Source of the DNA: Pseudoalteromonas luteoviolacea
GTDB lineage: Bacteria > Pseudomonadota > Gammaproteobacteria > Enterobacterales > Alteromonadaceae
DNA: 64,000 nucleotides
Direction of reading: 5' to 3'
Assembly: GCF_021654285.1 (NCBI RefSeq)
Contig: NZ_JAKFZS010000004.1
Location: 124,001 to 188,000 of the forward strand
Made by a program: the position numbers and the translations under genes. The notes under the pieces are model-generated. The model saw nothing but the letters and a program-made list of their open reading frames with translations. It searched no databases and had not been told where the DNA came from. Below are positions 1 to 8,859 of the stretch, piece by piece; positions within the stretch are counted from its first letter, which is position 1; the number at the start of each line of letters is the position of its first letter.

Positions 1-391
1 TTAACCTTTCTCTTTTATCGTATTTATTGGTAAATCATTCCTTCATGCCCATTGTATGTTTTTTGTTAAGTGAGGTCGTTTTATCCACTATTTTGTAAAA
101 GTTTATAGCAATAAATGTACTTGGTGTAATTCTTGTGGGTACTATTGATTGATTAAATGTAATGGTGTAAAAAATGACACACACGCTTTTGGGTGGGTGA
201 GTTCAGTTACAGAAAGTTGTTTTACAGTTGAGCAAGATCAGTAACGAACTAAGTGAGTGACTTAAAGTCGACATAAGGCAGTTTATTTATAATGCCTATT
301 ATGTATGTGTTATTTATATTTAACTTGATTATAAAGTCTAAATATAAATTAAAAATGACCGTTTTTTAAATCGTTAAAGGAAGCAAGAAAA
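1..391. other. Upstream non-coding region of the biosynthetic operon
   Basis: AT-rich leader with no supportable ORF on either strand. A perfect TATAAT lies at 288-293, but no good -35 element is visible at 16-18 bp, so the promoter is only a candidate. The ribosome binding site of the first gene (AAAGGAAG, about 376-383) sits just upstream of the ATG at 392. Confidence 0.5.
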
Positions 392-2011
392 ATGAGTAAT
401 GATCTCTCTTTTTCAGAATCAAAAGTTGAGTCTGAAAGTAAAGTAGTATCAACATTAGATATAGACTTAATAAGCCAACTAACGCTTGAGGATATTAAAA
501 AGTTTATCAAGGAAAATTATCCAAAAGTGCAGTTGAATGGAGAGGTTCACAAATCACTCATTGAGAATAATCGCAGATATATAGATCAGCGTATTTCTGA
601 TAGGGATGACATATATGGTGTAACAACCGGATTCGGGAATTCGGCCAGTAATCGTATTTCGCCTGTGATGTCACAAGAGTTGCAAAAGAATTTAATGGCC
701 TATCACGGTTGTGGTGTAGGTGAATACTTGAGTGAGCGCGACTGCGCCGTCACGCTTTTGATCCGCTTAAATTGTAATGCAAGAGGTTACTCAGGCGTGA
801 GTTGGGAGTTGCTCAAGCAAATGGAGCTATTTTTACAACACAATATATTCCCAGCAATACCAGCGAAAGGTTCTGTTGGTGCTAGCGGTGATTTAACACC
901 ACTTTCATACATTGGTGCTGCATTAAATGGACAAAGAAATGTGTATTACCAAGGTGAGATTAGACCTACTTCTGAAGTATTGGAAGAACTCAACATTGCA
1001 CCCTATGAATTAAAAGCCAAAGAAGGCTTGGCAATTATGAACGGGACGTCTGTGATGAGTGCCATTGCTGCTAATACCATCAATGAGATTGATACAGCAA
1101 TTGACATCTCATGTAAGTTAATTGCGTTGTTTGTAGAGCTTATCGATGGCAGAGCATCACCATTCCACCCTAAAGTGCACGAATTAAAGCCACATCAAGG
1201 TCAAAGGTATTGTGCTGATTTAATTTACAAACGTTTGTCTAACCCAGAACAAAGATTGGGACGCAGACAAAGAACGGATGACCAAGTGATTGAACATGGT
1301 CTAAAAGAGAAGTTCCGCTTGCAAGATAGCTACTCAATTCGCTGTTCTCCACAAGTGCTAGGTTCTTTGGTAGATACGTTGAACTGGGCAAAATCAGTGC
1401 TTCAGGTAGAAATCAACTCAGTAAATGACAACCCATTAATTGACCATGAAAGTGATTTAATTCTCAACGCAGGTCACTTCTATGGTGGTCATGTTGCTGC
1501 AATTTGTGATGCACTTAAACCACAAGTAGCCAATATGGGCGCATTGTTAGAGCGAGAGTTGGGTATTCTTGTTGATGACAGATTAAACGGTGGCATTCCA
1601 AACAACCTAGTGGCTGTTGACGACTTAGGTGACAAAGCGTGGATCAACCACGGCTTTAAAGCGATGCAGATCAGCGCATCGGCATTGGTTGCAGAAGCGC
1701 TTAAGCAGTCTGGCCCTATGTCGGTTTTCTCCCGCACGACTGAAGCCCTAAACCAAGACATCGTGAGCATGGGCACCATTGCAGCCCGTGATTTGAAAAC
1801 CATTTTATCTTTGGTGAAGTCAGTGATTGCAATTCAAGCGATGGCAATTCGTCAGGCTTACTATGTGCTTGATAAAGACCAATCTGCAGAGAAGCTCAAT
1901 AGCTTATCTCGTCCCTTCTTTGATTCACTTGCTGAAACTTTCTCACCTGTCATCCAAGACCGAGCGCTGGATGGTGAAATCGAAGAAATGGTTGCCTTTT
2001 TATTCGACTAG
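392..2011 (+). CDS. Aromatic amino acid ammonia lyase (HAL/PAL/TAL family), polyene starter supply
   Basis: A 539-aa MIO-dependent lyase expected to deaminate tyrosine (or phenylalanine) to p-coumarate or cinnamate, the aryl starter of the polyene chain. The autocatalytic MIO triad Ala164-Ser165-Gly166 sits in the motif GSVGASGDLTP. The length is normal for the family. The substrate-selectivity pair, aligned by the NL-x(4)-GVG block, is Tyr104-His105. This differs from the His-Leu of classical tyrosine lyases and the Ser-His of histidine lyases, so the substrate is not settled by sequence alone. It is not in a histidine-utilisation (hut) context: it heads a cotranscribed polyene/NRPS operon, with the next gene 40 bp downstream, which strongly favours an aromatic starter. 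Start chosen at the only well-placed ATG after a good ribosome binding site. Family call is certain; tyrosine as substrate is inferred. Confidence 0.93.
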   Translation: MSNDLSFSESKVESESKVVSTLDIDLISQLTLEDIKKFIKENYPKVQLNGEVHKSLIENNRRYIDQRISDRDDIYGVTTGFGNSASNRISPVMSQELQKNLMAYHGCGVGEYLSERDCAVTLLIRLNCNARGYSGVSWELLKQMELFLQHNIFPAIPAKGSVGASGDLTPLSYIGAALNGQRNVYYQGEIRPTSEVLEELNIAPYELKAKEGLAIMNGTSVMSAIAANTINEIDTAIDISCKLIALFVELIDGRASPFHPKVHELKPHQGQRYCADLIYKRLSNPEQRLGRRQRTDDQVIEHGLKEKFRLQDSYSIRCSPQVLGSLVDTLNWAKSVLQVEINSVNDNPLIDHESDLILNAGHFYGGHVAAICDALKPQVANMGALLERELGILVDDRLNGGIPNNLVAVDDLGDKAWINHGFKAMQISASALVAEALKQSGPMSVFSRTTEALNQDIVSMGTIAARDLKTILSLVKSVIAIQAMAIRQAYYVLDKDQSAEKLNSLSRPFFDSLAETFSPVIQDRALDGEIEEMVAFLFD

Positions 2012-2051
2012 ATACTGATTTAATTCACTTTTTATAAGCTAAGGAAGAACA

Positions 2052-2324
2052 ATGAATAGTACACAAGACATCATCACCTTTATTAAAACTGACATCTTAA
2101 TTGAAGAGCTTGAAGTGGCTGACTCACTGGAAGAAATCGATGAGCACGCGGAGCTAGTCGGTGCTGGTTTAGATTTAGACAGCATTGAACTTTTAGACTT
2201 GGTTTCAGCGGTAGAAAAAAAGTATGGCCTGAAGTTTAAAGAGTTTCCAAGCGAACTTGTACAGCAAAAAATGTCGTCAATTCATACGTTAAGCGAATTT
2301 ATTTCTGAGCAATTAGCAGCATAA
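2052..2324 (+). CDS. Acyl carrier protein for aryl-polyene synthesis
   Basis: A 90-aa stand-alone acyl carrier protein. The phosphopantetheine attachment serine is Ser44 in the motif DLDSIELLDL, followed by the usual acidic helix. It would hold the growing polyene chain for the ketosynthase, ketoreductase and dehydratases encoded downstream. It lies 40 bp after the ammonia lyase and 14 bp before the MaoC dehydratase, with a ribosome binding site AAGGAAG. A second carrier domain is fused to the AMP ligase two genes on, so the system has two distinct carriers; one may be for loading and one for elongation (inference). Confidence 0.9.
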   Translation: MNSTQDIITFIKTDILIEELEVADSLEEIDEHAELVGAGLDLDSIELLDLVSAVEKKYGLKFKEFPSELVQQKMSSIHTLSEFISEQLAA

Positions 2325-2338
2325 AAGTTGAGGTAATT

Positions 2339-2818
2339 ATGACTCTTTACACGGCTGGAAAAACGTATAGGGAAATAAATGAAGGAGATAGTGCGGTACA
2401 TTCAAAAACTATCTCTGAGGCAGATGTATATAGCTTTGCTGGGATCACTGGGGATTTTAACCCGTTGCATGTAGACGCTGTATTTGCAGAGCAAATGGGG
2501 TTAGCAGGCAGAATAGCCCACGCAGGGATAGCGCCAGCCATGATTGCGCAAGTTATTGGTATGCAGTTGCCAGGTGTGGGCTCTATGGTGACGAATATGA
2601 CCGTAAGCCATCATGCACCTTTGTATATCGGTGACACCATTTATGCGCAAGTCAAAGTGTCTGAAAAATTACCAAACCGGCATGTGCGATTGGCCATTGC
2701 CATTGTAAATCAGAATAAAACGCTGATTTGCAGTGGTGAGGTCGAAGCCGTGCCGCCTAAAGCATCGTTCAAAAAACGCGTTGCAGCAATTGAATTACAG
2801 GAATTGGTAACTGAATGA
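2339..2818 (+). CDS. MaoC-like (R)-hydratase/dehydratase
   Basis: A 159-aa hot-dog-fold protein of the MaoC family. The hydratase signature GDFNPLHVD gives the expected catalytic Asp39 and His44, followed by the conserved AGRIAHAGI stretch. In this context it would dehydrate a beta-hydroxyacyl-ACP to the trans double bond of the polyene. A second, FabZ-type dehydratase is encoded at 8440, so the operon has two unrelated-looking dehydratases; which one handles early or late chain lengths cannot be told. The last 4 bases overlap the ATG of the ligase gene (ATGA), pointing to translational coupling. Confidence 0.88.
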   Translation: MTLYTAGKTYREINEGDSAVHSKTISEADVYSFAGITGDFNPLHVDAVFAEQMGLAGRIAHAGIAPAMIAQVIGMQLPGVGSMVTNMTVSHHAPLYIGDTIYAQVKVSEKLPNRHVRLAIAIVNQNKTLICSGEVEAVPPKASFKKRVAAIELQELVTE

Positions 2819-4350
2819 AGGATTTTGAAGGCTTAATCAATCAGGTACGTCGACAAATCGTAATCTCGGTTGAACTTGAAGAGTCAGAAATAGCGCAGCT
2901 ATCAGATGATGATGATTTATTGGGTAGTCCTTTATTTCTTGATTCAGTCGATTTACTACAAATTTACGCTGATTGTCAGCGTAAATTTGGCGTTGTGTTT
3001 AATAATGCCGACTATGAGGGCAGGCATACTGTTCGCAGTATTGTGACTCGGACTATAGTGGCAAAAGAGACTAAAAGTGCAAACACGAACAGTGCACTGT
3101 TTTACTCCTCTGATGGCAATCGTTATAGCGATGTTGAGTTTAAGCAGCATATTGCGCAATTAATCACAGCACTGCAAAGCACTGGGCTTGATAAAACTAA
3201 GCCACTGAGAGTATTAGATACGGATCCCGTCAAAATGATGATGGTCGCGGTTGCGGCGGTACTAAGTGGTTATAAACCGCTGATGAGTGCACAGCCTCAA
3301 GGTGAAAACACGGTGAGTTTTACGCAATTGTCATCAAAGCAGGTTGAGCTGTCGTTGTTGGACTCAAAGTCTATTTATCAGCAGTTAGCGTCTTTGCAGC
3401 AAGAGGCTGTCATTGTTTTTGAAACTTCAGGCAGCACAGGTGTGCCTGTGCGCATTGAAAAATCGTTAGCGAGCATGGTGCAAGAGGTAGAGGAGCTGAC
3501 GACTTTATTTGATTTTAGTGTCCTTGATTTAATAGATGCCTATGTGTCACCTGTACACATGTACGGGTTTATTTGGAGCTTTTTGTTGCCACTTAAGCTT
3601 GAGACCCCTGTGATGTATCAATCAAATACGTTACTAAGGCCTGTGCCTGAGGCGGTCAATCATGTCATGGCGGTGAGTGTGCCAAGCATTTGGCGAAACT
3701 TGTCAGGTGCTTTGACGGCTCAATATCGCTACATCGTCAATTCGGGTGGCAAGTTTGGTGAGCAAAGGGATACACAATTTGCTGAGCTAGTTCAAAGCAA
3801 GCTCCCAGATCTGCAAGGCATTGACGTGCTTGGTAGCACCGAAACAGGTGCCATTGCTTATCGCATGATAGGTCAAGACCATATTCAAACGTACCAGCTA
3901 CTGCCTACCGTTAGTTTGCAACCATCGGGTGGTGAATATCTGATTTATTCTGACTTCCTACCTTTGGGAGTCGAATGTGCGCCGCTAGATGACAAGATTG
4001 AAATACTCGCTAACAACCAAATTGTACATCTGGGCCGAAAGGACAGCGTATTTAAGTTCAAGGGCAAACGCTACTCGTTGAAGGCCATCGAAGACAAGCT
4101 ATCTCAGTTGTTTTCAGGGCATGCTTTGCGGGTGTATTTCATCGAGCAAGCAGACAATGTGCGCGGCGGAGAGCTGATAGCTTTTGTTGCCAAAGGATCC
4201 TCACATTTTGACATCACAGATGAAGTCAGAGCGTTATTCCAAGATTTACCCATCCCCAAAATAGAATTCATTGATGAGTTACCTACCAATGCAATGGGCA
4301 AAGTGACATTGCAGGGTTTACAGGAGAAAGTAAGAAATGCCAGAGTGTAA
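2815..4350 (+). CDS. ACP-AMP ligase fusion (aryl starter activation/loading)
   Basis: A 511-aa two-domain protein. Residues 1-80 are an acyl carrier domain with Ser44 in FLDSVDLLQ. From about residue 90 it is an acyl-CoA-synthetase-like adenylating enzyme with the phosphate-binding loop ETSGSTGVP (residues 203-211), a GSTETGAIAYR A5-type motif and a C-terminal NAMGK lysine motif. It probably adenylates coumarate or cinnamate from the ammonia lyase and loads it on a carrier, possibly its own N-terminal domain. In the Ape-type aryl polyene clusters I know, the ligase and carriers are separate genes, so the fusion is notable. It overlaps both neighbours (4 bp upstream, 14 bp downstream). Family call is strong; substrate is inferred. 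Confidence 0.87.
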   Translation: MKDFEGLINQVRRQIVISVELEESEIAQLSDDDDLLGSPLFLDSVDLLQIYADCQRKFGVVFNNADYEGRHTVRSIVTRTIVAKETKSANTNSALFYSSDGNRYSDVEFKQHIAQLITALQSTGLDKTKPLRVLDTDPVKMMMVAVAAVLSGYKPLMSAQPQGENTVSFTQLSSKQVELSLLDSKSIYQQLASLQQEAVIVFETSGSTGVPVRIEKSLASMVQEVEELTTLFDFSVLDLIDAYVSPVHMYGFIWSFLLPLKLETPVMYQSNTLLRPVPEAVNHVMAVSVPSIWRNLSGALTAQYRYIVNSGGKFGEQRDTQFAELVQSKLPDLQGIDVLGSTETGAIAYRMIGQDHIQTYQLLPTVSLQPSGGEYLIYSDFLPLGVECAPLDDKIEILANNQIVHLGRKDSVFKFKGKRYSLKAIEDKLSQLFSGHALRVYFIEQADNVRGGELIAFVAKGSSHFDITDEVRALFQDLPIPKIEFIDELPTNAMGKVTLQGLQEKVRNARV

Positions 4351-6574
4351 ATCACAAGTTGTGATAACCGGATACGGTGTAATTTCGTCGTGTGGAGACA
4401 ATGCACAGGAGTTATATAACTCAATGCAATCACAACGCTCAGGAGTTGCACCACTAAGCTGTTTTGACGTGACTGGCTTGCCGAGCGATATTGCAGGTAT
4501 TGTTCGCTCAGTACGAGAAAAATATCAAGATAAACAAACTGATTTACCTGATTTTTCAACCCTATTTGCCATTGAAGCGATAGAAGAAGCACTGAGTACT
4601 GCAAATATCTCACGTCATACCTTAGCAAACAAACGTGTCGCACTGTGTGTCGGCAACGCAAATACGGGTATGGAGAAGCTTGAAAAGGGCATCATGGAGA
4701 ATCAGCATGACGGTCTTTTGGAGTACCCAGCGCACAAGCAAAGTGACAACATAGCTAAACACTTTGGCGTACTAGGCCCTGTACTAACCTTTACCAGTGC
4801 ATGTACATCGAGTAGCAGCGCACTGGGCTTTGCAAAACAGCTTTTAGACCATGATGTGGTTGATATTGTGATAGCCGGTGGCACCGACGCCTTGGCGAAA
4901 ACAATTTATGCCGGCTTTCACTCTTTGCAGTCGGTTGCGCCGGAGGTTTGCTCTCCTTATGACGTAAAAATGGGTTTAAGCCTAGGCGAGGGCGCAGGCT
5001 TCCTTGTGTTAGAGAATCACAAGCATGCCGAGGCTCGAAATCAACCGAGCATCATGCAATTGGCGGGCACAGCCTCAAGTCTAGATGCATATCATGCGAC
5101 CGCACCTGAGCCGCAGGGGGCTGGTGTAAGACGCTCATTTGAAAGTGCTTTGCGCTCAAGTGATGTGAATCCTGAAGATCTAGATTACGTCAACACCCAC
5201 GGGACTGGTACACCCGCCAATGACGGTGCTGAACTAAAAGGTATTTTCGCTGCGCTAAACCCACAGGATAAAGCATCTATCCCAGTATCAAGTTCCAAGT
5301 CTTATTTTGGTCATACATTAGGCGCAGCGGGAGCCATTGAATTTATTTCTGCACTGGTCGCTATCGACAACGGGCAACTGCCTTCGACATTAAATGGTGA
5401 TGACATTCGCGAAGACTGCCAAGGTCACCATATCGTTGTGAATGGACTGATAGATCACAAGGTTGAGTGCATCGGCGCAACTAATTCGGCGTTTGGCGGC
5501 CACAATACCACCATGCTAGCACGTAAATCTGTTTCAGCCATTCCTAAGGCTGAGGGTAAGAAGGTTTATATCCTTGGCCACGGGGGCATTGCTGAGCAAG
5601 GTGGTTATAGCAATGGTGCGGATCAACCTTTGCTTAGCTATGAGGAAGAATTTGCCTTAAAGCCTTTCCAAGCAAAACTATATCGTCGTCGCATGAGTAC
5701 CATAGGTCAATATGCCATTGGCGCGTCATACCTTGCCTTTAGCGGTGCGGATGTGGATTACAGTGATGCTGAAAAGCCGCCGATGGGTGCGTACTTCGGC
5801 ACTACTTTGGGGGCATCTCAAGTACAGCAACGTAATCTGTCTGACTTACAAGAATATGGTCCGACAGGAGTTAAGAGTACTTTATTTCCAGATACCGTGC
5901 TCAATGCGCCGCTTGGAAATCTCGCTTTGGCATTTGATTTAAAAGGCTGTTCTGCCAATTTTAGCGACTTAGGCAATGAAGGTATGCACGCACTGTGGCA
6001 TGCATTCATGGATTTAAGTGAAGACAAAATTGCCTGTGCTTTGGTGTGTAGCGCAGAAGACAAGAGCGACACATCTGATTTAGTTTGGCAGCAAATGCAA
6101 GTGGATGAGCGCAGGTTGGCAAGTTCAGCCAATGCACTGGTCGCGGTCAATGAACAAGACCCGCGTGCGAGTCGAGCACTTGCCCAAGTGAGTGATTTCA
6201 ATGCCGGTCGTTGGGTATTTGATGAAGAAAACCTACAGTGGGACTGTGCAGCGCTTACACAACTTGCAGCAAAACCAGATTTGATAGTCCTTTCTATGGT
6301 TAACGCTGAACAATTTGAGGCGATTTCAAATGCGCTACAAGCGCAGTTTTCAACTACTCAAGTGATTAATGGCAGAGCGTATAAAGAATCGGGCATTGCG
6401 TGCCAAAGTCTTGACGCAATTAGCCTTGCCACCTGTGCACTGAACGGACGCATGTTTATGGGCCGTGACGTGGCACTGCAAAATACCAGTAAACCAGAGT
6501 CCGTATTGGTAATGAGTGTGAATACACAGCTCAGTGCAACGACATGTTTGGTGTCGACAGTAAAAGGGAAATAG
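4337..6574 (+). CDS. Ketosynthase-chain length factor fusion (polyene elongation)
   Basis: A 745-aa protein about twice the length of a FabF-type ketosynthase. Residues 1-405 form a complete KS with Cys156 (TSACTSS), His288 (THGTGTPAND) and His326 (GHTLGAAGA). Residues 412-745 resemble a second KS half whose active-site region reads GCSANFSDLGNEGMHALWHA: the nucleophile position is occupied by a non-cysteine and the histidine motifs are absent, as in chain-length factors. Ape-type systems use a separate KS/CLF heterodimer; here both seem joined in one chain. It would extend the aryl starter iteratively with malonyl units. The gene starts inside the end of the ligase gene and ends 2 bp before the ABC ATPase start. 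KS half is certain; CLF role of the second half is inferred. Confidence 0.86.
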   Translation: MPECKSQVVITGYGVISSCGDNAQELYNSMQSQRSGVAPLSCFDVTGLPSDIAGIVRSVREKYQDKQTDLPDFSTLFAIEAIEEALSTANISRHTLANKRVALCVGNANTGMEKLEKGIMENQHDGLLEYPAHKQSDNIAKHFGVLGPVLTFTSACTSSSSALGFAKQLLDHDVVDIVIAGGTDALAKTIYAGFHSLQSVAPEVCSPYDVKMGLSLGEGAGFLVLENHKHAEARNQPSIMQLAGTASSLDAYHATAPEPQGAGVRRSFESALRSSDVNPEDLDYVNTHGTGTPANDGAELKGIFAALNPQDKASIPVSSSKSYFGHTLGAAGAIEFISALVAIDNGQLPSTLNGDDIREDCQGHHIVVNGLIDHKVECIGATNSAFGGHNTTMLARKSVSAIPKAEGKKVYILGHGGIAEQGGYSNGADQPLLSYEEEFALKPFQAKLYRRRMSTIGQYAIGASYLAFSGADVDYSDAEKPPMGAYFGTTLGASQVQQRNLSDLQEYGPTGVKSTLFPDTVLNAPLGNLALAFDLKGCSANFSDLGNEGMHALWHAFMDLSEDKIACALVCSAEDKSDTSDLVWQQMQVDERRLASSANALVAVNEQDPRASRALAQVSDFNAGRWVFDEENLQWDCAALTQLAAKPDLIVLSMVNAEQFEAISNALQAQFSTTQVINGRAYKESGIACQSLDAISLATCALNGRMFMGRDVALQNTSKPESVLVMSVNTQLSATTCLVSTVKGK

Positions 6575-6576
6575 AG

Positions 6577-7350
6577 ATGTCAGCGGTCATTGATGTAGCA
6601 GACTTAAAGAAGTCTTATAACAAGAATAATACGCTTGTTTTAAAGGGGTTATCTTTCCAAGTTAAAAAGGGGCAATGCTTTGGATTACTCGGTCCAAACG
6701 GGGCGGGTAAGTCAACCACATTGGAAATATTACAAGGTCTGAAAAAACCAACATCTGGCAAAGTCAGCTTGTTTGGCATGGATTGGAAGGACAATGAAAA
6801 GCAGATCCGCATGAAAATCGGCGGACTGTTGCAGTCCAATAATTTGTACGGCAGAACCAAAGTAAAAGAAGCTGTCCGTTTATTTGCCAGCTTTTACAAA
6901 GATCCGATGGATGTCGATGAGCTGATAGAGCGCTTTGGCTTAACTGACAAAGCCAATGCATGGCTAGACAGCCTCAGTGGTGGTCAAAAGCAGCGTGTTT
7001 TTTTAGCCATGACCATAGTGGGCAAACCTGAACTGATTTTTTTAGATGAGCCCACCACGGGTCTTGATCCAACCAGCCGCCAGAGCTTTTGGGAGATCAT
7101 CAAATCGCTCAAAGAAGAGGGCATGACGGTCATTCTCACCACACATTATATGGATGAGGCCGATTATCTGTGTGATGAGCTACTTATCATCGAGCAGGGC
7201 AAAATTATTGAGTCAGGTACGCCTGATGCCATTATCCACCGCACGTTTACCGATCCGGTTATCAGAGAGCCGCGCAAAGCCACGCTCAATGATGTGTTTT
7301 TAAAACTCACTGGCCACGATATTCTCAAGCAGGAAACAAGTCATGCCTAG
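6577..7350 (+). CDS. ABC transporter ATP-binding protein
   Basis: ATPase subunit of an ABC-2 type exporter, 257 aa from the ATG at 6577. An earlier in-frame ATG at 6544 would run inside the ketosynthase gene and is less likely. Walker A GPNGAGKST, signature LSGGQKQR, Walker B LIFLDEPTTGLD and the H-loop TTHYMDEA are all intact. It is followed, with an 8-bp overlap, by its membrane partner. Placed in the middle of the operon, the pair probably exports the finished lipopeptide, and may also protect the producer. Confidence 0.93.
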   Translation: MSAVIDVADLKKSYNKNNTLVLKGLSFQVKKGQCFGLLGPNGAGKSTTLEILQGLKKPTSGKVSLFGMDWKDNEKQIRMKIGGLLQSNNLYGRTKVKEAVRLFASFYKDPMDVDELIERFGLTDKANAWLDSLSGGQKQRVFLAMTIVGKPELIFLDEPTTGLDPTSRQSFWEIIKSLKEEGMTVILTTHYMDEADYLCDELLIIEQGKIIESGTPDAIIHRTFTDPVIREPRKATLNDVFLKLTGHDILKQETSHA

Positions 7351-8443
7351 TAATGTACTGACAAGAAAGCCATTTTGGCAGCTCATGCTGCTTAATATCC
7401 GACCGTTTTTCCGCGAGCCTGCCACCTTGTTTTGGACTTTTGGCTTCCCCATTTTTATGGCGTTGCTATTAGTACAAGCCTTCTCAGGTGAGAAGCCGAT
7501 GGCAGAAGTGAATGTGGTTGTCATTGAACAGGAAAAAATCGACGCTGAGTGGTATCAAGCCATTGAGAAAGATAACAAGGTCAGCATACTCAACATTGAA
7601 GATGCCGCGTTGATCGCACGGATCAATGCGCATTTTGCTGAGCCAAGATCGGAAGTGTCTCCGGGTGAAGGGTTATCTTCGATTCTTTCAAATCATGGTG
7701 ATGTGCTGATTTTGACGCCTAGCGGTTTGTTTTCAACACGCAACAGTCATGAGCAAGCGATTGCTTTTAGCCATGTCATGGCACTTCAAGACCAAGCCCG
7801 TAAGCCTTATCTGGATGGGGTGATTGACCTTCAAGGGTTTAGGTACATTGACTGGCTGATCCCCGGCATCATTGTGCTGCAGATCATCGGTATTGGTATC
7901 ACCTCTATTTCAAATGGATTGGTTTCAGACCGTCAGCAGGGCTTTTTTAAACGCTTGAAGTTATCTCCGTTTAGCCGCTTAGATTATGTGATTGGGATTG
8001 TTTTCGCCAGAGTGTTTTTATTGATATTCCAGCTGGTTGCGCTGTTTGCGACTTTCTACTTTTTGTTTGGCTATCAGCCCCTTGGCAATTGGTTAAGTAT
8101 TTTAACCGTGCTGTTATTGGGCTCTGTCGTCCTGTGCTTAATCGGTGTGCTGGTTGGTGCGCGTAGCCAAAAAGTGGAAGTGGCCACGGGTATCTCTAAC
8201 TTGCTGTATTTCCCATTGATGTTTTTATCTGGGATTTATTTTGACACTTCCAACTTCCCACAGACGATTCAAAACATCGTTCAGTGGTTACCGTCTACGG
8301 CATTTTTAGATGCATTTAGACTAACGGCTAATCAAGGGGCATCGCTTGCAGATGTCTCTGTGCAAGTGCAAACCCTAGCAGGGTTTACCGTGGTGCTTTT
8401 AGTGATGATTTACTTTTTATTCGACTGGGGAGATGAAAAATGA
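7343..8443 (+). CDS. ABC-2 type transporter permease
   Basis: A 366-aa inner-membrane protein with one N-terminal membrane segment (about residues 25-45), a roughly 140-residue extracytoplasmic domain, and about five C-terminal hydrophobic segments from residue 170 on, typical of ABC2_membrane permeases. An RQQGFFKRLKLSP coupling-helix-like stretch follows the second membrane segment. It overlaps the ATPase gene by 8 bp and the FabZ-like gene by 4 bp (ATGA), so the pair is translated together. Inferred function is export of the aryl-polyene lipopeptide. Confidence 0.9.
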   Translation: MPSNVLTRKPFWQLMLLNIRPFFREPATLFWTFGFPIFMALLLVQAFSGEKPMAEVNVVVIEQEKIDAEWYQAIEKDNKVSILNIEDAALIARINAHFAEPRSEVSPGEGLSSILSNHGDVLILTPSGLFSTRNSHEQAIAFSHVMALQDQARKPYLDGVIDLQGFRYIDWLIPGIIVLQIIGIGITSISNGLVSDRQQGFFKRLKLSPFSRLDYVIGIVFARVFLLIFQLVALFATFYFLFGYQPLGNWLSILTVLLLGSVVLCLIGVLVGARSQKVEVATGISNLLYFPLMFLSGIYFDTSNFPQTIQNIVQWLPSTAFLDAFRLTANQGASLADVSVQVQTLAGFTVVLLVMIYFLFDWGDEK

Positions 8444-8859
8444 TTTCACCGGATAATTTACCGCATAAACCGCCATTTAAGTTTGTTGATAAAGTCATCG
8501 AGGTACAGCCAAACGAGTCTATTATCGCGCAAAAGTTTATTGGCTATAACGAACCTTGTTTAGAGGGGCACTTCCCAGATGAACCTGTGTTTCCTGGTGT
8601 ATTGATTGTCGAGGCGATGGCTCAAGCCAGTGGTCTATGCATTACTGGCAAATCGAAAGGGGTTATCGCTGGCATTGATAAGGTCAAGTTTCTCACGCCT
8701 GTTTTACCTGGCCAAGTTTTAGAAATTCGCGCTATGGTAGAGATCGCATTGGGCGAGCTGGTGAAGTTTAAGGTTGCAGCTTGGGTTAATGATGAACAAG
8801 TTGCGAGTGCACGGATCGCCATTCGATACTTAGATCAAATAGGAGAAAAGGATGTTTAA
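8440..8859 (+). CDS. FabZ-like 3-hydroxyacyl-ACP dehydratase
   Basis: A 139-aa hot-dog protein with the FabA/FabZ signature: GHFPDEPVFPGVLIVEAMAQ carries the catalytic His44 and Glu58. The length matches FabZ. It would remove water from beta-hydroxyacyl intermediates during polyene building. It is the second dehydratase of the operon beside the MaoC-type enzyme at 2339. Start and stop overlap the neighbours (ATGA upstream, 8 bp downstream), consistent with a tightly coupled operon. Confidence 0.9.
   Translation: MISPDNLPHKPPFKFVDKVIEVQPNESIIAQKFIGYNEPCLEGHFPDEPVFPGVLIVEAMAQASGLCITGKSKGVIAGIDKVKFLTPVLPGQVLEIRAMVEIALGELVKFKVAAWVNDEQVASARIAIRYLDQIGEKDV

Noticed and set aside
392..2011. Histidine ammonia lyase of histidine breakdown (hutH)
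   Set aside because: No hutU, hutI or hutG neighbours, and the gene heads a polyene/NRPS operon.
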